A stretch of DNA of 64,000 nucleotides, taken from positions 248,001 to 312,000 of the forward strand of contig JAGFMI010000019.1 in NCBI GenBank assembly GCA_021030905.1. The letters are read 5' to 3'. The notes under the pieces are model-generated. The model did no database searches and had not been told where the DNA came from. It saw nothing but the letters and a program-made list of their open reading frames with translations. Positions 44,946 to 54,876 of this stretch are shown here, piece after piece; within the stretch, counting starts at the first letter, position 1, and each line of letters starts with the position of its first letter. The position numbers and the translations under genes were made by a program. Source of the DNA: Pyrenula massariospora. Its lineage: Eukaryota; Ascomycota; Eurotiomycetes; Pyrenulales; Pyrenulaceae.

Positions 44946-45797
44946 ATGCCCAACGCGGCAAGCTCGGCCATCCTCACCTACTACAACTCTATCGAATCTC
45001 GCCTCGGGTATCGTTTGTTTCTTGGTGGCACCAGGCATTTTGGATACTATATTTCAGAAACATCATGGCCTTGGCCAATCACTACTGCCCTCCGGAGAAT
45101 GGAAGACAAGCTTCTTACGATGCTTCAGCTTCACTGCTCCGAAGGAGCAAAAGTTCTTGATGCTGGCTGTGGCGTTGGACATGTTGCTCTTTACATGGCA
45201 AAAAATGGTGGATATCACGTCGAAGGTATTGATTTAGTACCACATCACGTTACAAAGGCCGCACAGAACGTTCAACGTGCAGGAATGAACGACCGTATAA
45301 CAATAAGGCTTGCCGACTATCATGATCTCGATTTTGAAGACGCTAGTTTTGACGGTATCTACACTATGGAAACTCTTGTTCACTCGTCGAACCCCCAAAA
45401 GGTTTTGAAAGAATTCCTACGGATTTTAAAACCAGGAGGATGTTTGGTGATGCATGAATATGACCACAAACGGATCGAGCATGCCCCCAAGGATATCGCT
45501 GATGAGGCAAAAACCCTAAATGCATTGGTTGGTATGCCAGCATTCGAAATGTTTGAGACCGATGATTTGAAGATTTTCACTCGAGATGCTGGTTTTGAGG
45601 ACGTTTATCTGACGGATATGTCGAAAAATATTGTTTCTATGCTATGGCTGTTCTACGTCTGTGCATATATACCCTGTCTGATCCTGAAGCTTTTTGGCCT
45701 TCAGTACAGCTTCGTCAATACCACATCGGGTGTCGGAATGTATAAGGGGAGGAAATACTGGAGGTACGTGCAGGTGAGAGGGAGGAAACCGCTCTGA
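44946..45797 (+). CDS. SAM-dependent methyltransferase, paralogue A
   Basis: A single exon of 283 aa with a class I methyltransferase fold. Motif I is VLDAGCGVGHVALYMA, followed by EGIDLVPHHV, DFEDASFDGIYTMETLVH and FLRILKPGGCLVMHEYDH (the post-I and motif II-III blocks). The overall plan resembles the sterol/cyclopropane/tocopherol methyltransferase group. The N-terminal motif SRLGYRLFLGGTRHFGYY is shared with the gene at 51972-52805, so the two are paralogues. The C-terminus has a hydrophobic stretch (LWLFYVCAYIPCLILKLFGL) that could seat the enzyme on a membrane, which fits a lipid or hydrophobic substrate. I do not know the substrate. Confidence 0.87.
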   Translation: MPNAASSAILTYYNSIESRLGYRLFLGGTRHFGYYISETSWPWPITTALRRMEDKLLTMLQLHCSEGAKVLDAGCGVGHVALYMAKNGGYHVEGIDLVPHHVTKAAQNVQRAGMNDRITIRLADYHDLDFEDASFDGIYTMETLVHSSNPQKVLKEFLRILKPGGCLVMHEYDHKRIEHAPKDIADEAKTLNALVGMPAFEMFETDDLKIFTRDAGFEDVYLTDMSKNIVSMLWLFYVCAYIPCLILKLFGLQYSFVNTTSGVGMYKGRKYWRYVQVRGRKPL

Positions 45798-46506
45798 AAC
45801 CGGCTTCTGGTCATTCGCTATCGGTGTTTCCATGTTCACGCATGAGGCGAGATCCTGTTCTATAACGACGGAATCCTCTATTAAGCCAAGATCCGTGTGA
45901 TGTCGAACATTTGATGTCTTCTTCGGAGCAGCCAAAGAGTAGACGAATTCAAGTACTGGGTACCATGAAGCTTTCGGTATGAACTAAATGTACACTGGAT
46001 CGCTGTTTAGAACTTCCTCTTTATAGTACTGGGATAGGACCGACAGTCATGGTTGCCAGCTCCGGAGAGAGATCAAAAGCAGGTTAGGATACATGATGGC
46101 TTTAAGTGAAAAGATGGAACGTTTTCACCAATTAGCACCTGAGCTTTGAATAAGCATTGAAGCTCCCAGAAGTCTCACCAGCTTGATATCTACCAAATGT
46201 GTTTCACCCGTTGTTCTGGTGTCTCAGCTTCCACAATCATAACAGGAATCAGCCTCTCCGTAACGTGGTGCCTGAACCACACGTTACGGAATTAAGATGA
46301 TTCCGAGTAATGGTAGACTGAACCGTAGCCGAAGCCATATTCATATTTATTTTTGCTTGAACTTGAAAACCTGCATGTTGTGCATGGATTGGAGTGGAGT
46401 TCCGAGACATACATCCGATAGCTCTGCAAGGGATACCCGCAGAAGGGGCTTCCGAGTATCGGCCGTTCTGGAAGATGGTAAGAAGTATTGGCTTCTTTCC
46501 CTTCCT
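45798..46506. other. Intergenic, tail-to-tail, with hairpin
   Basis: Between the 3' ends of methyltransferase A and the HHCC gene. It contains the inverted repeat at 46257-46290. No gene is seen. Confidence 0.5.
46257..46290. repeat. Short inverted repeat
   Basis: Arms TCCGTAACGTGGT and its reverse complement (with a two-base bulge) around a 6-nt loop. It lies 217 bp beyond the 3' end of the HHCC gene. It could be a transcript hairpin or a repeat end. Confidence 0.45.
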
Positions 46507-47058
46507 TTAAGTCGTTTGTGAGATGTCGGAGGCTGCTTGTTCATTTCTGACATTGAGAAATTCTTCGTTCTTGGGGTTTTTGGCGCGCTTCGATGGATTG
46601 TGGACACACACGAGACATCTTTTTAATAAAAATATAACATCCGATCGCAGAATCCCATAATACAATGCGCTCACATCTCTCCATGTCGCATCCCATCCCA
46701 GATGATTATTTTGTACGTGTGTTGTCTCGACGACGTGTACGATTGATTCGTGCGTGACGACTATACGGTAGTCACCATCATTTTTGCCGTGGGCTAGAAG
46801 AGTATCGTTTTCTTCACTCCACACAAATGTCTTTCGGATGTAGTTGCGTCTGCTGAACTCCTTCTGGGATGTAGGTTTACTTGGAGCACCTGTTAACCAT
46901 TCGATAAACAATGTTCGCTCTGCAGGAGATACGCGCCGATTGTTTGGATGCTCATACAGGTAGCTCAGGAACGCTGCTCTCGTACTGTCGTCGAAAACTG
47001 TGACGATGTGTGAGGAAGCGCTGTCCGTCATTTTGCTCGCCTCATACAGACGAGTCAT
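46507..47058 (-). CDS. Small HHCC (integrase-type) zinc-binding protein
   Basis: A single uninterrupted frame of 183 aa (174 aa if Met10, at 47031, is the start). The central part IVHVVETTHVQNNHLGWDAT followed by a helix and FLLKRCLVC gives the spaced His-His...Cys-x2-Cys set of the integrase_H2C2 zinc-binding domain found ahead of the catalytic core in retroelement integrases. No catalytic DDE core, reverse transcriptase or capsid is present next to it. It stands alone like known host genes derived from integrases (GIN-like), and the frame looks whole. The first 80 residues (AAFLSYLYEHPNNRRVSPAE, then QKEFSRRNYIRKTFVWSEEN) do not match a family I can name. A nucleic-acid or protein-binding role is possible but unproven. 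Confidence 0.6.
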   Translation of the reverse strand: MTRLYEASKMTDSASSHIVTVFDDSTRAAFLSYLYEHPNNRRVSPAERTLFIEWLTGAPSKPTSQKEFSRRNYIRKTFVWSEENDTLLAHGKNDGDYRIVVTHESIVHVVETTHVQNNHLGWDATWRDVSALYYGILRSDVIFLLKRCLVCVHNPSKRAKNPKNEEFLNVRNEQAASDISQTT

Positions 47059-47085
47059 CTGCGGAAAGCCACGATGTTTACCGCA

Positions 47086-47131
47086 CGCGTACGCCTCCAG
47101 TCGAGACTAGTCTCGACTGGAGGCGTACGCG
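47086..47131. repeat. Perfect 46-bp palindrome
   Basis: Bases 47086-47108 are the exact reverse complement of 47109-47131, with no spacer; the centre reads GAGACTAGTCTC. It begins 28 bp upstream of the HHCC gene start codon. It can form a cruciform in DNA or a 20-plus-bp hairpin in a 5' leader. Palindromes this long without mismatches are unusual. Confidence 0.95.
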
Positions 47132-47460
47132 AGCTCATGTTACAATAGGAACCAACAACGAAGATAGACGATAAGCACACAAGCTGGTTAGGACCTCAAT
47201 TCTTCTAACGTCTCCTCGTCTCGGGATAAGAGACATTCTCAACAGAAGCTACGAACTCTGTAGAGTTAAACATTCATGTCTTCTGGAAAGACAAGCAAAC
47301 AGGAAATTGCAACAGCCCGGCGAACGTGAAAGCACAGTTGCGTCAGGACGTCAATTGGTACATGAGAGCTTGCAAACCTGGTGCTTGAAGGTTTTGCTCT
47401 CAAAAGAGTGGTCTCGAAGGTCATTCGCTAGCAATTGAAAAGCATTCACTGCTTACCGCA
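47132..47460. promoter_or_regulatory. Divergent promoter region
   Basis: 329 bp between the palindrome and the start of the membrane-protein gene. No specific site is recognised. Confidence 0.4.
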
Positions 47461-48867
47461 ATGGGCAACAACTCTTCATTCTCGGCGTCAAAAGCGGATG
47501 ATACAATGGGATGGACCGCATCGCCAAATGGGCGTGGAACCATGAGCATAATCTGGAGCTGCGGGTTAACGACTTTCTTATGCTGCTGGTCGGTTTTGAT
47601 TATCAATTTACCCGAACCGGGTTCAACCCGTAGGTCCATTATTATGCGTAAGATCCTCCTTCTGGGACTATGTGCAGCTGCGCCAGAGGCAATCTTTCAA
47701 GTGGCACTCGGACAATGGCTTTCGGCATATGACTCCGTGGAAGTGTTTCGTGCATCTGGACATCGAGACTGGACTGTGCGACATGGCTTTTGGGCTGATA
47801 TGGGCGGCTTGCATCTACGATCCTCTGATTACCCATCGTTTCCCATCAATTCTCGACAGTTGCATTACCTAATCGCAAAGGGGTATGTCACTTATCCTCA
47901 AGTCGAAGAAAATCAAATACGGGACAGAAACAAAGTGGATGGCACGCTTCGCTTAATCACGCTTATTCAGACGCTCCTTTTCATAATCACTTTGGTGGTC
48001 CGCGCCGCACAAGATCTCGCTATCACAGCCCTCGAGTTGAGCACGTCGGCCTTTGTGGTCTTAAGCGCCTTGACAACTGTTTTCTGGTTCCGAAAGCCCG
48101 CCGATGTGCAACGGTGCGAGTTCGTCGAGACGGAAGTATCAGTATCAACAATTTTGGCGAACGAGAACGTTCCTGCAAATGCAAAATACTCCTACACACC
48201 ACTGGACTTTATTGGCCGAAAGGAATGGTCGTGGTCTCTGCTGTGGATGCATGGCTTGAACTGTCTGCGGAGACTAAATTTAGCAGGGCAACCACGGCAG
48301 CTGCCGACCCAGCGTTTTCAAAATACCTTGGTTCCCGTCGTCCAAGGCTGGTTTCTAGCGTTCTTCGCCACACTCAGCTTAGTCTACTTCGGTATTTTTG
48401 TTGCTGGCTGGAACTATAACTTCCCTACCGCTATTGAACAGATTCTTTGGCGTTCCGCAAGTTTGACTGTGTTGATCGCCGCGTCTGGGGTTTTTATATC
48501 TCAGCATGTATTCTTTGTATGGTTTCCACCTCTACGCCAAACATCAGACCAAGCGGACTTGCGCTCAGAAACGAGGGAAGGCTCGCCAAGGAAGCAGATT
48601 AGCTGCGTCATGAAAGTCTTTGCCAGAGGAGGCGCTTTAAGGAGAAGATTTGATGACTTCATTTCGCTTGTGCGTAATAACTCCATCTCCAAAGATCCAG
48701 CGCTAGACGCACCTGCAAGGGCTGTCCTGGCTGTCTGGTTCTTCGGGATCTTTTACGTATCAGGACGACTTTACATAATCATCGCCGATTTTGTTGAGCT
48801 TCGCTGTCTGCCAAAAAGTGCTTATGAAACTGTCAACTGGGCGTGGCTGGCAGCTTACGTGCCATGA
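47461..48867 (+). CDS. Multi-pass fungal membrane protein of unknown function
   Basis: A single exon of 468 aa. The N-terminal block WTASPNGRGTMSIIWSCGLT followed by TFLCCWSVLIINLP is typical of a large, poorly studied fungal family expanded in Leotiomycetes, Sordariomycetes and mushrooms. A second conserved block is VRHGFWADMGGLHL. About six or seven hydrophobic segments are visible (near residues 28-48, 64-82, 165-182, 185-205, 295-318, 330-352 and 425-445). The end RLYIIIADFVELRCLPKSAY leading to the C-terminal TVNW is also characteristic. No enzymatic motif is seen. Family members often sit near HET-like or metabolite genes; here it sits between the two methyltransferase paralogues. Confidence 0.8.
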   Translation: MGNNSSFSASKADDTMGWTASPNGRGTMSIIWSCGLTTFLCCWSVLIINLPEPGSTRRSIIMRKILLLGLCAAAPEAIFQVALGQWLSAYDSVEVFRASGHRDWTVRHGFWADMGGLHLRSSDYPSFPINSRQLHYLIAKGYVTYPQVEENQIRDRNKVDGTLRLITLIQTLLFIITLVVRAAQDLAITALELSTSAFVVLSALTTVFWFRKPADVQRCEFVETEVSVSTILANENVPANAKYSYTPLDFIGRKEWSWSLLWMHGLNCLRRLNLAGQPRQLPTQRFQNTLVPVVQGWFLAFFATLSLVYFGIFVAGWNYNFPTAIEQILWRSASLTVLIAASGVFISQHVFFVWFPPLRQTSDQADLRSETREGSPRKQISCVMKVFARGGALRRRFDDFISLVRNNSISKDPALDAPARAVLAVWFFGIFYVSGRLYIIIADFVELRCLPKSAYETVNWAWLAAYVP

Positions 48868-51800
48868 TACGAGCTAGATCGTGGCACGAAATGATGGAGC
48901 ATGTCGCGCCTTGAGTCAACTTCAAGAAGTGCCTTTTTCATAGTCACTGGAAACGTCCAAGCTGCACACAGATCGATCTTGAGGGGCAGCGTATCAACAA
49001 CGGCACAAGAATTTGACATGAAAGCTGTGAAGAAGGGCAGGTCCTTTGCTCAACACGTATTGCTAATAAGATCCTACCCACGTGATGCAGATATATAAGC
49101 TGAACACTCCGGAGAAAAAAGGACTTGCCGAGCATATCCAACAACGGTATGCTATCAATGCAGATACCATGCTCGTTGAACGTTTTGGTGCTGTCGGGAG
49201 GAACTTCAAGCCCACATGGCCTAGAGCTATTCGTTGACCGAGCATCGATAACCGGTGGGCTACTTGTCAATGGCTGGACCTCGGTAAATTAGAGCTACAA
49301 GTGACGGTCAATGGAGTCTGTACAGGTGCCTGTACTAGCTTATTTGGAAACGACGTCGCCATTAGCCCAAAATCATCTTGGGTAATGTTTCGAAAGGTTC
49401 TCGATATCTCGCGAACATCTCGATGGAGCGAAAACAACGCTCATCATTTCGCTCCTGTTTTGGCTACTAGAAAGAGCCCATTCGGTTCAGCTATGTCGGC
49501 TTTACCCGCCCCTGCTGGTAGCGCTCTATGCATGTGGACAAGTGTCCTTGACGGGTAATGTATGACCAGGAATGCTTCATGAATGAACGTATGTCGTTGC
49601 ACTTAGAACGTACAAAATTACGCGCCCAGTCTTTACAGCTGTGCCGCTGCTTAGCCTTTGACGGGGACTGTTCAGGCGAGTGAAAACTCATAAAGAGATC
49701 GCTTGGAACTTTGGAAATCATAGACAGCAGACGCGCATGCTGTAAGATGTACGCTCTTTTTATGAAAGCAAAAAACCTATCATCAATACAGAAGCAAGTC
49801 TCCGCACTTAATGGCGTAATCTTGTTCCAGGGACAGCCACTGTGGCTTTGATCCAAGACCCGGCTGCATCTTGTCCTCCCGACCCAAATGCCAGTAAGGG
49901 AAGAATTGCGGACAGTTCCACAAAAGCTCAACTTGCCGAGGTCCTTCCCGAAGACATCGACAATGAGGCATCCCATTTCACCGTAATCCGCCTGTCAGTT
50001 CTGGCTATAGGATCTGGCTGTGGGCGCGCTCCTCGAATCGATCTCAGCTCCTAGGACTAGGTGAGCTTGTGGGACCGATCTGCAACCGGTGACAAGTGAG
50101 TCAATGGGCCATACAAAGACGGGCGTGACTGATGGCAAATACCTATAGATATTTCCCTAATGCGCAGAATTTCGACTTCATTCTATCCCAGAATCCCCCT
50201 CTCAAAGTGTGCCCGATATTTCTGGCTGACGATAGTTGTACGCTGAGTCATAGTTATGACCCGCTCGATCCCTTGTCTTATTACACTTACGGTGCCGCGT
50301 GAGATATCGATTGTGCAGCCATTTTCAATGATGAAACCATCCATCCCAGCTTTCATACTCAAACCAACCGGCTAGGTGTGGACTAGGACACTAGGATAAC
50401 TTGCAACAGCTAGATCGGAAATGTACCTGACACTTGATCGTTCGGGTCCGTTTGGCGAAGATTGGGAGTCAAGTGTTTAAAGAACCTAAATTATATCTCG
50501 AAGACAGGAGTCGGTGGTGAAATTGTCCTCTATACCGCGATAAAAGTCCAGACCTGGATCACAGGTTTCCGTCGAATGGTCAGCGACTAAGCGGATACTT
50601 TCTTCGGCACGTCGGGGTGGCTCCTCGACGGCAGCGGTCAGCACTCTATGTGATCGATGGGATGCCGATCGAAAAATACTTAAATCGTTGCCATCTTCCT
50701 GTCATGTTCATGTTTTCATTGTGTGAACACAATATCCACAGCTCATCCTGAACTGCGTATCCGGGGCCGAAACGTTACGGACTTCCGCTCATCGGCGTAA
50801 TGTCGATGATCTTCCAGCTGGCGCTTATGCCACAATTGACAAAGATAGTTTAGGTCTGCAGTGTCCAGAGGTATCAACCGTTTCGTGGAAACCAACGTCA
50901 GCCGCGAAGATGGGCCTCAAGAAATGACCATCCAATCTTATCAGAGCAAGAATGTGAGCTCTTGACCATAGTAAATACAGGTCTCAATAAGACCTACATG
51001 AGGTAAATTATCTATAAACGAGACGACGAAGGCTATGAATGCCACCGTTAGAAAGAGAGCCCTTCTACAAAGGTTGCCACCCGAAAGGCGCCCGTCCGAA
51101 ATAGACACTTCTGGATAGAAATCCTGCAACTTGGCAATCTTTGAATCCTAGGAAATATACGCCAGAAACCCGTGCCCGTTAGCAATGGCCGCGTCGATAA
51201 AAGAACGCAATGGATCACCTACACAACAAGATCTTTACATTCTTTAGGGCAACCTCTGTAAGTGCTAAGTTAGACTCGGGAGAACCATAGTCCGGATCAT
51301 GCTCTCGACAGCGTACTAGCGGGTTGATATCTAAAGGCAGGTCTAAGTCAATCTCAAAACTTTTTAGTCACGGTGTAAGCACCGAATTGAAGCGCATTCC
51401 CGTATGATTGGGAAATTGGAGGCATTTCCCTACGTCTTCTGAACCCCAGAATTGCTGGGTAATGAGTTTCGAAATCTTGTCAGTCGAGAATTCGTAGGTC
51501 AGCTGCAGGTGGGAACGATAGACATCCGGCAGCAGGAAGAAGCTGATAGTCATTTGAGGTTTTGTATGAGGGAGCTCAATTGAGAAGGCAATGAAGTCAA
51601 TCATCCATGCACCCCCTCGATAAACCTTTTCAGCACCTCCAGGTTACTCCGTGAATAGTTCGTGTATTGATCTCCGCCAGGCTAAATTGCAAATTGTATT
51701 GAAGAATTCTCGTGCTTGTTGAAGCCTGTAAATAGGCTGTCTGCTCTGCGAGAGGTAAGACATAATTTTAGATCCCAGTATAGTTATGGAGTCTGAAATC

Positions 51801-51971
51801 AAAGTTCCATGGGAAATATGCAAATGTAAGCGCCAGAATGGTAAAACCGATGTCTGCATAGAGCTCTCCCTTTTCAAGATGGTTAAGAAGCAAAATATAG
51901 GCCTGCACAAGTCGAATATTCACTTTTCCGTTACTTTCCATCTACCTGAAGGATCCCATCGCCTTCGCAAG
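48868..51971. other. 3.1 kb stretch without a supportable gene
   Basis: Open frames are short and unconnected (49976-49491 minus, 51604-51368 minus, 51910-51644 minus). The frame at 51604-51368 (IDFIAFSIELPHTKPQMTIS) reads like real protein and could be a leftover of a decayed gene running on the minus strand, but I cannot assign it to a family. Base composition is AT-richer than that of neighbouring genes. Confidence 0.4.
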
Positions 51972-52805
51972 TCACCTGAGCCCCGCCGGTTTCTGCGCCG
52001 TCAGCATCAGGTATCTTATATCATCACTGTGGCAGTATAGCTTTACGGCGGCCATGGCGTTCACGAAGTGGCTCTGCAAGCCGAGAAAGCAGATAATGAG
52101 GTATGGAATATACGCCACCAGAAAAAAGAATCGCATGAGGGGCGCCACGTTCTGCGAAAGGTCCTGGACTTCGACAACCTTGAAGCCTGCCCGCTCCAGC
52201 TTCCCACGTATGGTGCCCAAGGGGAACTGCTCGAAGGCGAGCATGTGGGAATAGCCGTTGATCTGGGTCAGGGCGGCGCGGCCGGACGGGTTGTGGTCCA
52301 TGTCGTGCTCATATTCGTTGTGTGTGATCACAGCGCCGGGTTTCAGGACGCGGTAGAACTCACAGACGGCCCTGCCGGGGTCGTTGGCGTGGACGAGCGT
52401 CTCCATCGTGTTCGCGCCGTCGAAGGTGTTATCTGCAAACTTCAGGTCTTCGTAGCTGCCCTGTGACACGTCGACCCGGTCTGACACGTGTTTTCGCTTC
52501 ACGTTGGATCGGGCAAAACCTACGTGCAGGTCGACGAGGTCGATGGCTTTGACTCGGAGCCCTTTCTTGGCCATGTAGATCGCCACGTCCCCGTTGCCAG
52601 CTCCCGCGTCCAGTACGAGAGAATCACTTTTCAGGTTCAGTGTCTTGTACAGACGGTCCTCCATGCGCCGAAGTGCGCTCCCGATTGGGAAGGGATTCCA
52701 TGTGCCCTTCTTATAGTATCCAAAATGCCGTGTGCCACCGAGAACGAGCTTGTAGCCTAGACGAGATTCTATTGTATGGTAGTAATTAGATACAGTGGTC
52801 TTCAT
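51972..52805 (-). CDS. SAM-dependent methyltransferase, paralogue B
   Basis: A single exon of 277 aa, homologous throughout to the gene at 44946-45797. Shared blocks include ESRLGYKLVLGGTRHFGYY, ALRRMEDRLYKTL, motif I VLDAGAGNGDVAIYMA, AIDLVDLHV, FADNTFDGANTMETLVHAND and FYRVLKPGAVITHNEYEHD. The C-terminal hydrophobic segment MRFFFLVAYIPYLIICFLGL is also kept. The two proteins differ at many positions, so the duplication is old. The gene points toward paralogue A. Its third positions are GC-richer than those of paralogue A, suggesting a different history. The substrate is unknown. Confidence 0.87.
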   Translation of the reverse strand: MKTTVSNYYHTIESRLGYKLVLGGTRHFGYYKKGTWNPFPIGSALRRMEDRLYKTLNLKSDSLVLDAGAGNGDVAIYMAKKGLRVKAIDLVDLHVGFARSNVKRKHVSDRVDVSQGSYEDLKFADNTFDGANTMETLVHANDPGRAVCEFYRVLKPGAVITHNEYEHDMDHNPSGRAALTQINGYSHMLAFEQFPLGTIRGKLERAGFKVVEVQDLSQNVAPLMRFFFLVAYIPYLIICFLGLQSHFVNAMAAVKLYCHSDDIRYLMLTAQKPAGLR

Positions 52806-53701
52806 AGTCGTTGTTAAAGGGATGGAAACTTGGAGGTGTAGTTTGGTGACCTGTTAGGATAGGGTAGTGATGGTAGGTGGGCGCCGCTTGGACAGAAAAT
52901 TTAAGGTGAAGGATTGCAGGCAAACTGCAGTTAATATCGAAAGCTTTCCTACCTTTCATCTGTCTTCGCTTTAATTTGCCTTAGGACAGATTCTGGCGTG
53001 TGACACTCTCATTGCGCTTGAATCCTCGTGTAAGTAGACATACCCTTCACAGGTTGTCTAGAATATGTCAACTTCGTCAGCTACACCTTTCTCATCATCT
53101 CTCCCGCAGATGACTGTACGTACGGAGCCTTGCGAAATCTGGTTTTCTTCACCTTCTACTACTAGTCTTTCCGTATAGAATATTTTGGGAATTCTTATGA
53201 CGTTGCTTTTTATTTCTTAATTTAATTTTTTCACTACCTTTTGTCTACCTTAATTTATGGGTTTCACTGTCAATCAAAGCACTATGACTTTATTTCATAC
53301 TTGTTACGACTTGCTAAAATACGGTGAAAGGATACGAGAATGCGGGATCGCCATCTTGAGGAACAGCAACGGTAGGGGTTTCACAAGTTCGTGAGGGTCG
53401 CAGATGAAAGCATCAGGCTTTCAACATGAACTGTGTAGGTAGAGCCGGCAGCGAGTTGATGGGGTGAAGGTGCGGATGGGGGGACCTCAGGCTGATTTTG
53501 GGGGGCTAAATCCAAGAAACGTCGCCGAGATGCAGACACAGCCACACGGCATACGGTTTCACATGCGAGCATTAACCCAAGACCTACTAGACAGCACTTT
53601 CGCCATGATGTGCTGCGGACGGTAGATACTGATAATATGGGCGGCTGCCGCCGTCCTCATTTTCTGCTACCTTCAATTCCTGACCTTAAGAACATTGCAA
53701 C
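52806..53701. promoter_or_regulatory. Divergent intergenic region with repeat copy 2
   Basis: Upstream of methyltransferase B and of the four-span membrane protein. The AT-rich middle (53160-53330) holds no gene. The right part contains the second copy of the short diverged repeat. Confidence 0.45.
53484..53531 (+). repeat. Diverged short repeat, copy 2
   Basis: CCTCAGGCTGA, a G-rich spacer of about 18 nt, then AAGAAACGTCGCCGAGATG, matching 44523-44566 in order and spacing. It lies about 170 bp upstream of the next start codon. Confidence 0.5.
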
Positions 53702-54431
53702 ATGTCCGGATCAAAATTTATAGCTGCCCTCAAGGGACCATTACGGCAGAAGGCGATATCCCGGTTGCTTTCAATCGTACTAGGCTTCATTTCCGTCGGT
53801 TTTCTGAGCGGAGCGATGTCAATCTATTCTGCTTATGATGACGGTACTTCGTCTATCTTGGACGGAGCGGCTTTGTCCTCGGTAAGAGCTTGAAGCTATC
53901 TACCTGCTTTGAATGTCCGCTTGCAACACAAGAGTTTTCTGCTAACAACAATGAATAATTCAGCCCTGCTACTCTATCCTCTGGTCTGTCATTTCGCTAT
54001 GCCTGCTCGTCTATCACCGTCCGTATCATCCAGGCATTGACGTGACCTTTGATCTGTTCGATTGGCTCTTATCCCTGATGTGGGGAGTGTGGATATGCGT
54101 CTTTGTTACAGCTGAGGCATTGAATTCAAGCGAGCCGGATGATTCGTGTGACGGAATCGACTCGGACACCGAAGATTGCAACGGTCTTGATAAAGCAAGA
54201 ATTGGGTTCGAATATGTTGCGGTTGTTACGTTGTGGATAAATTGGTATGCGACATCTCACTTAGCTATTATCAATATCTGAATGAACTGACGCGGATACT
54301 GTAGCCTGATTCACTTCATATATTTCGTCCAAGCTTGCCGGGCGACGAACGCCAGGCGCAAGGAGAAATCTAGATACCGTGGAGAAATATACATCGAGCT
54401 TGAGAGAGGAAAGGACCAGCTTAAAATTTAG
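53702..54431 (+). CDS. Four-span MARVEL-like membrane protein
   Basis: Exons 53702-53881, 53964-54244 and 54305-54431 give 195 aa. Four hydrophobic segments are visible: ISRLLSIVLGFISVGFLSGA, YSILWSVISLCLLVYH, LFDWLLSLMWGVWICVFVTA, and a span built across the second intron from FEYVAVVTLWIN and CLIHFIYFVQACRATNARRK. An acidic, Cys-containing loop (DDSCDGIDSDTEDCN) lies between spans 3 and 4, and a short charged tail follows. Topology and size match fungal MARVEL-domain proteins of membrane contact or secretory function. The motif match is weak, so the call rests mainly on layout. Confidence 0.75.
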
Positions 54432-54876
54432 CCAGCAATCTGACTACGTCTCGCGATCTGAGACGAGGTGATTGTTGGCTATGACAGTGGTTCTCAGAAT
54501 GAAACGCGATGTATCTACTAAGTAATGTTTAATATCTAATAGTCTTCAAAATAACTAATACTGGCATTCTTGGACCATTCTTTCCTAGTCTTAACGATAA
54601 TTCATTTTGCAGAAGCCCGCATCCACCCCGACATTTAAAAGCCCTGCACTATCGTTCCGACGGCTTTCATCGCAGTCAGTGATGGGTGAGTGAGTGAAAA
54701 TGAAGTGACCTGTTCCGTTCCGCACCTCAATTAATTTCCCGGTGCATCCCATGAGACGATCAAGAAAGACTCGCTCATCCCAACTCCCAAGCAAGACCGG
54801 GATCACTCTCTACCTTTGACCATCGGCTTCATCAAACCATCCGCAACCCTCAACAACCTCCATCCCAACCCTCACA
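54432..54876. other. Intergenic before the C2H2 gene
   Basis: A 445-bp region holding the 3' end of the MARVEL-like gene and the promoter of the zinc-finger gene. No gene is seen. Confidence 0.5.
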
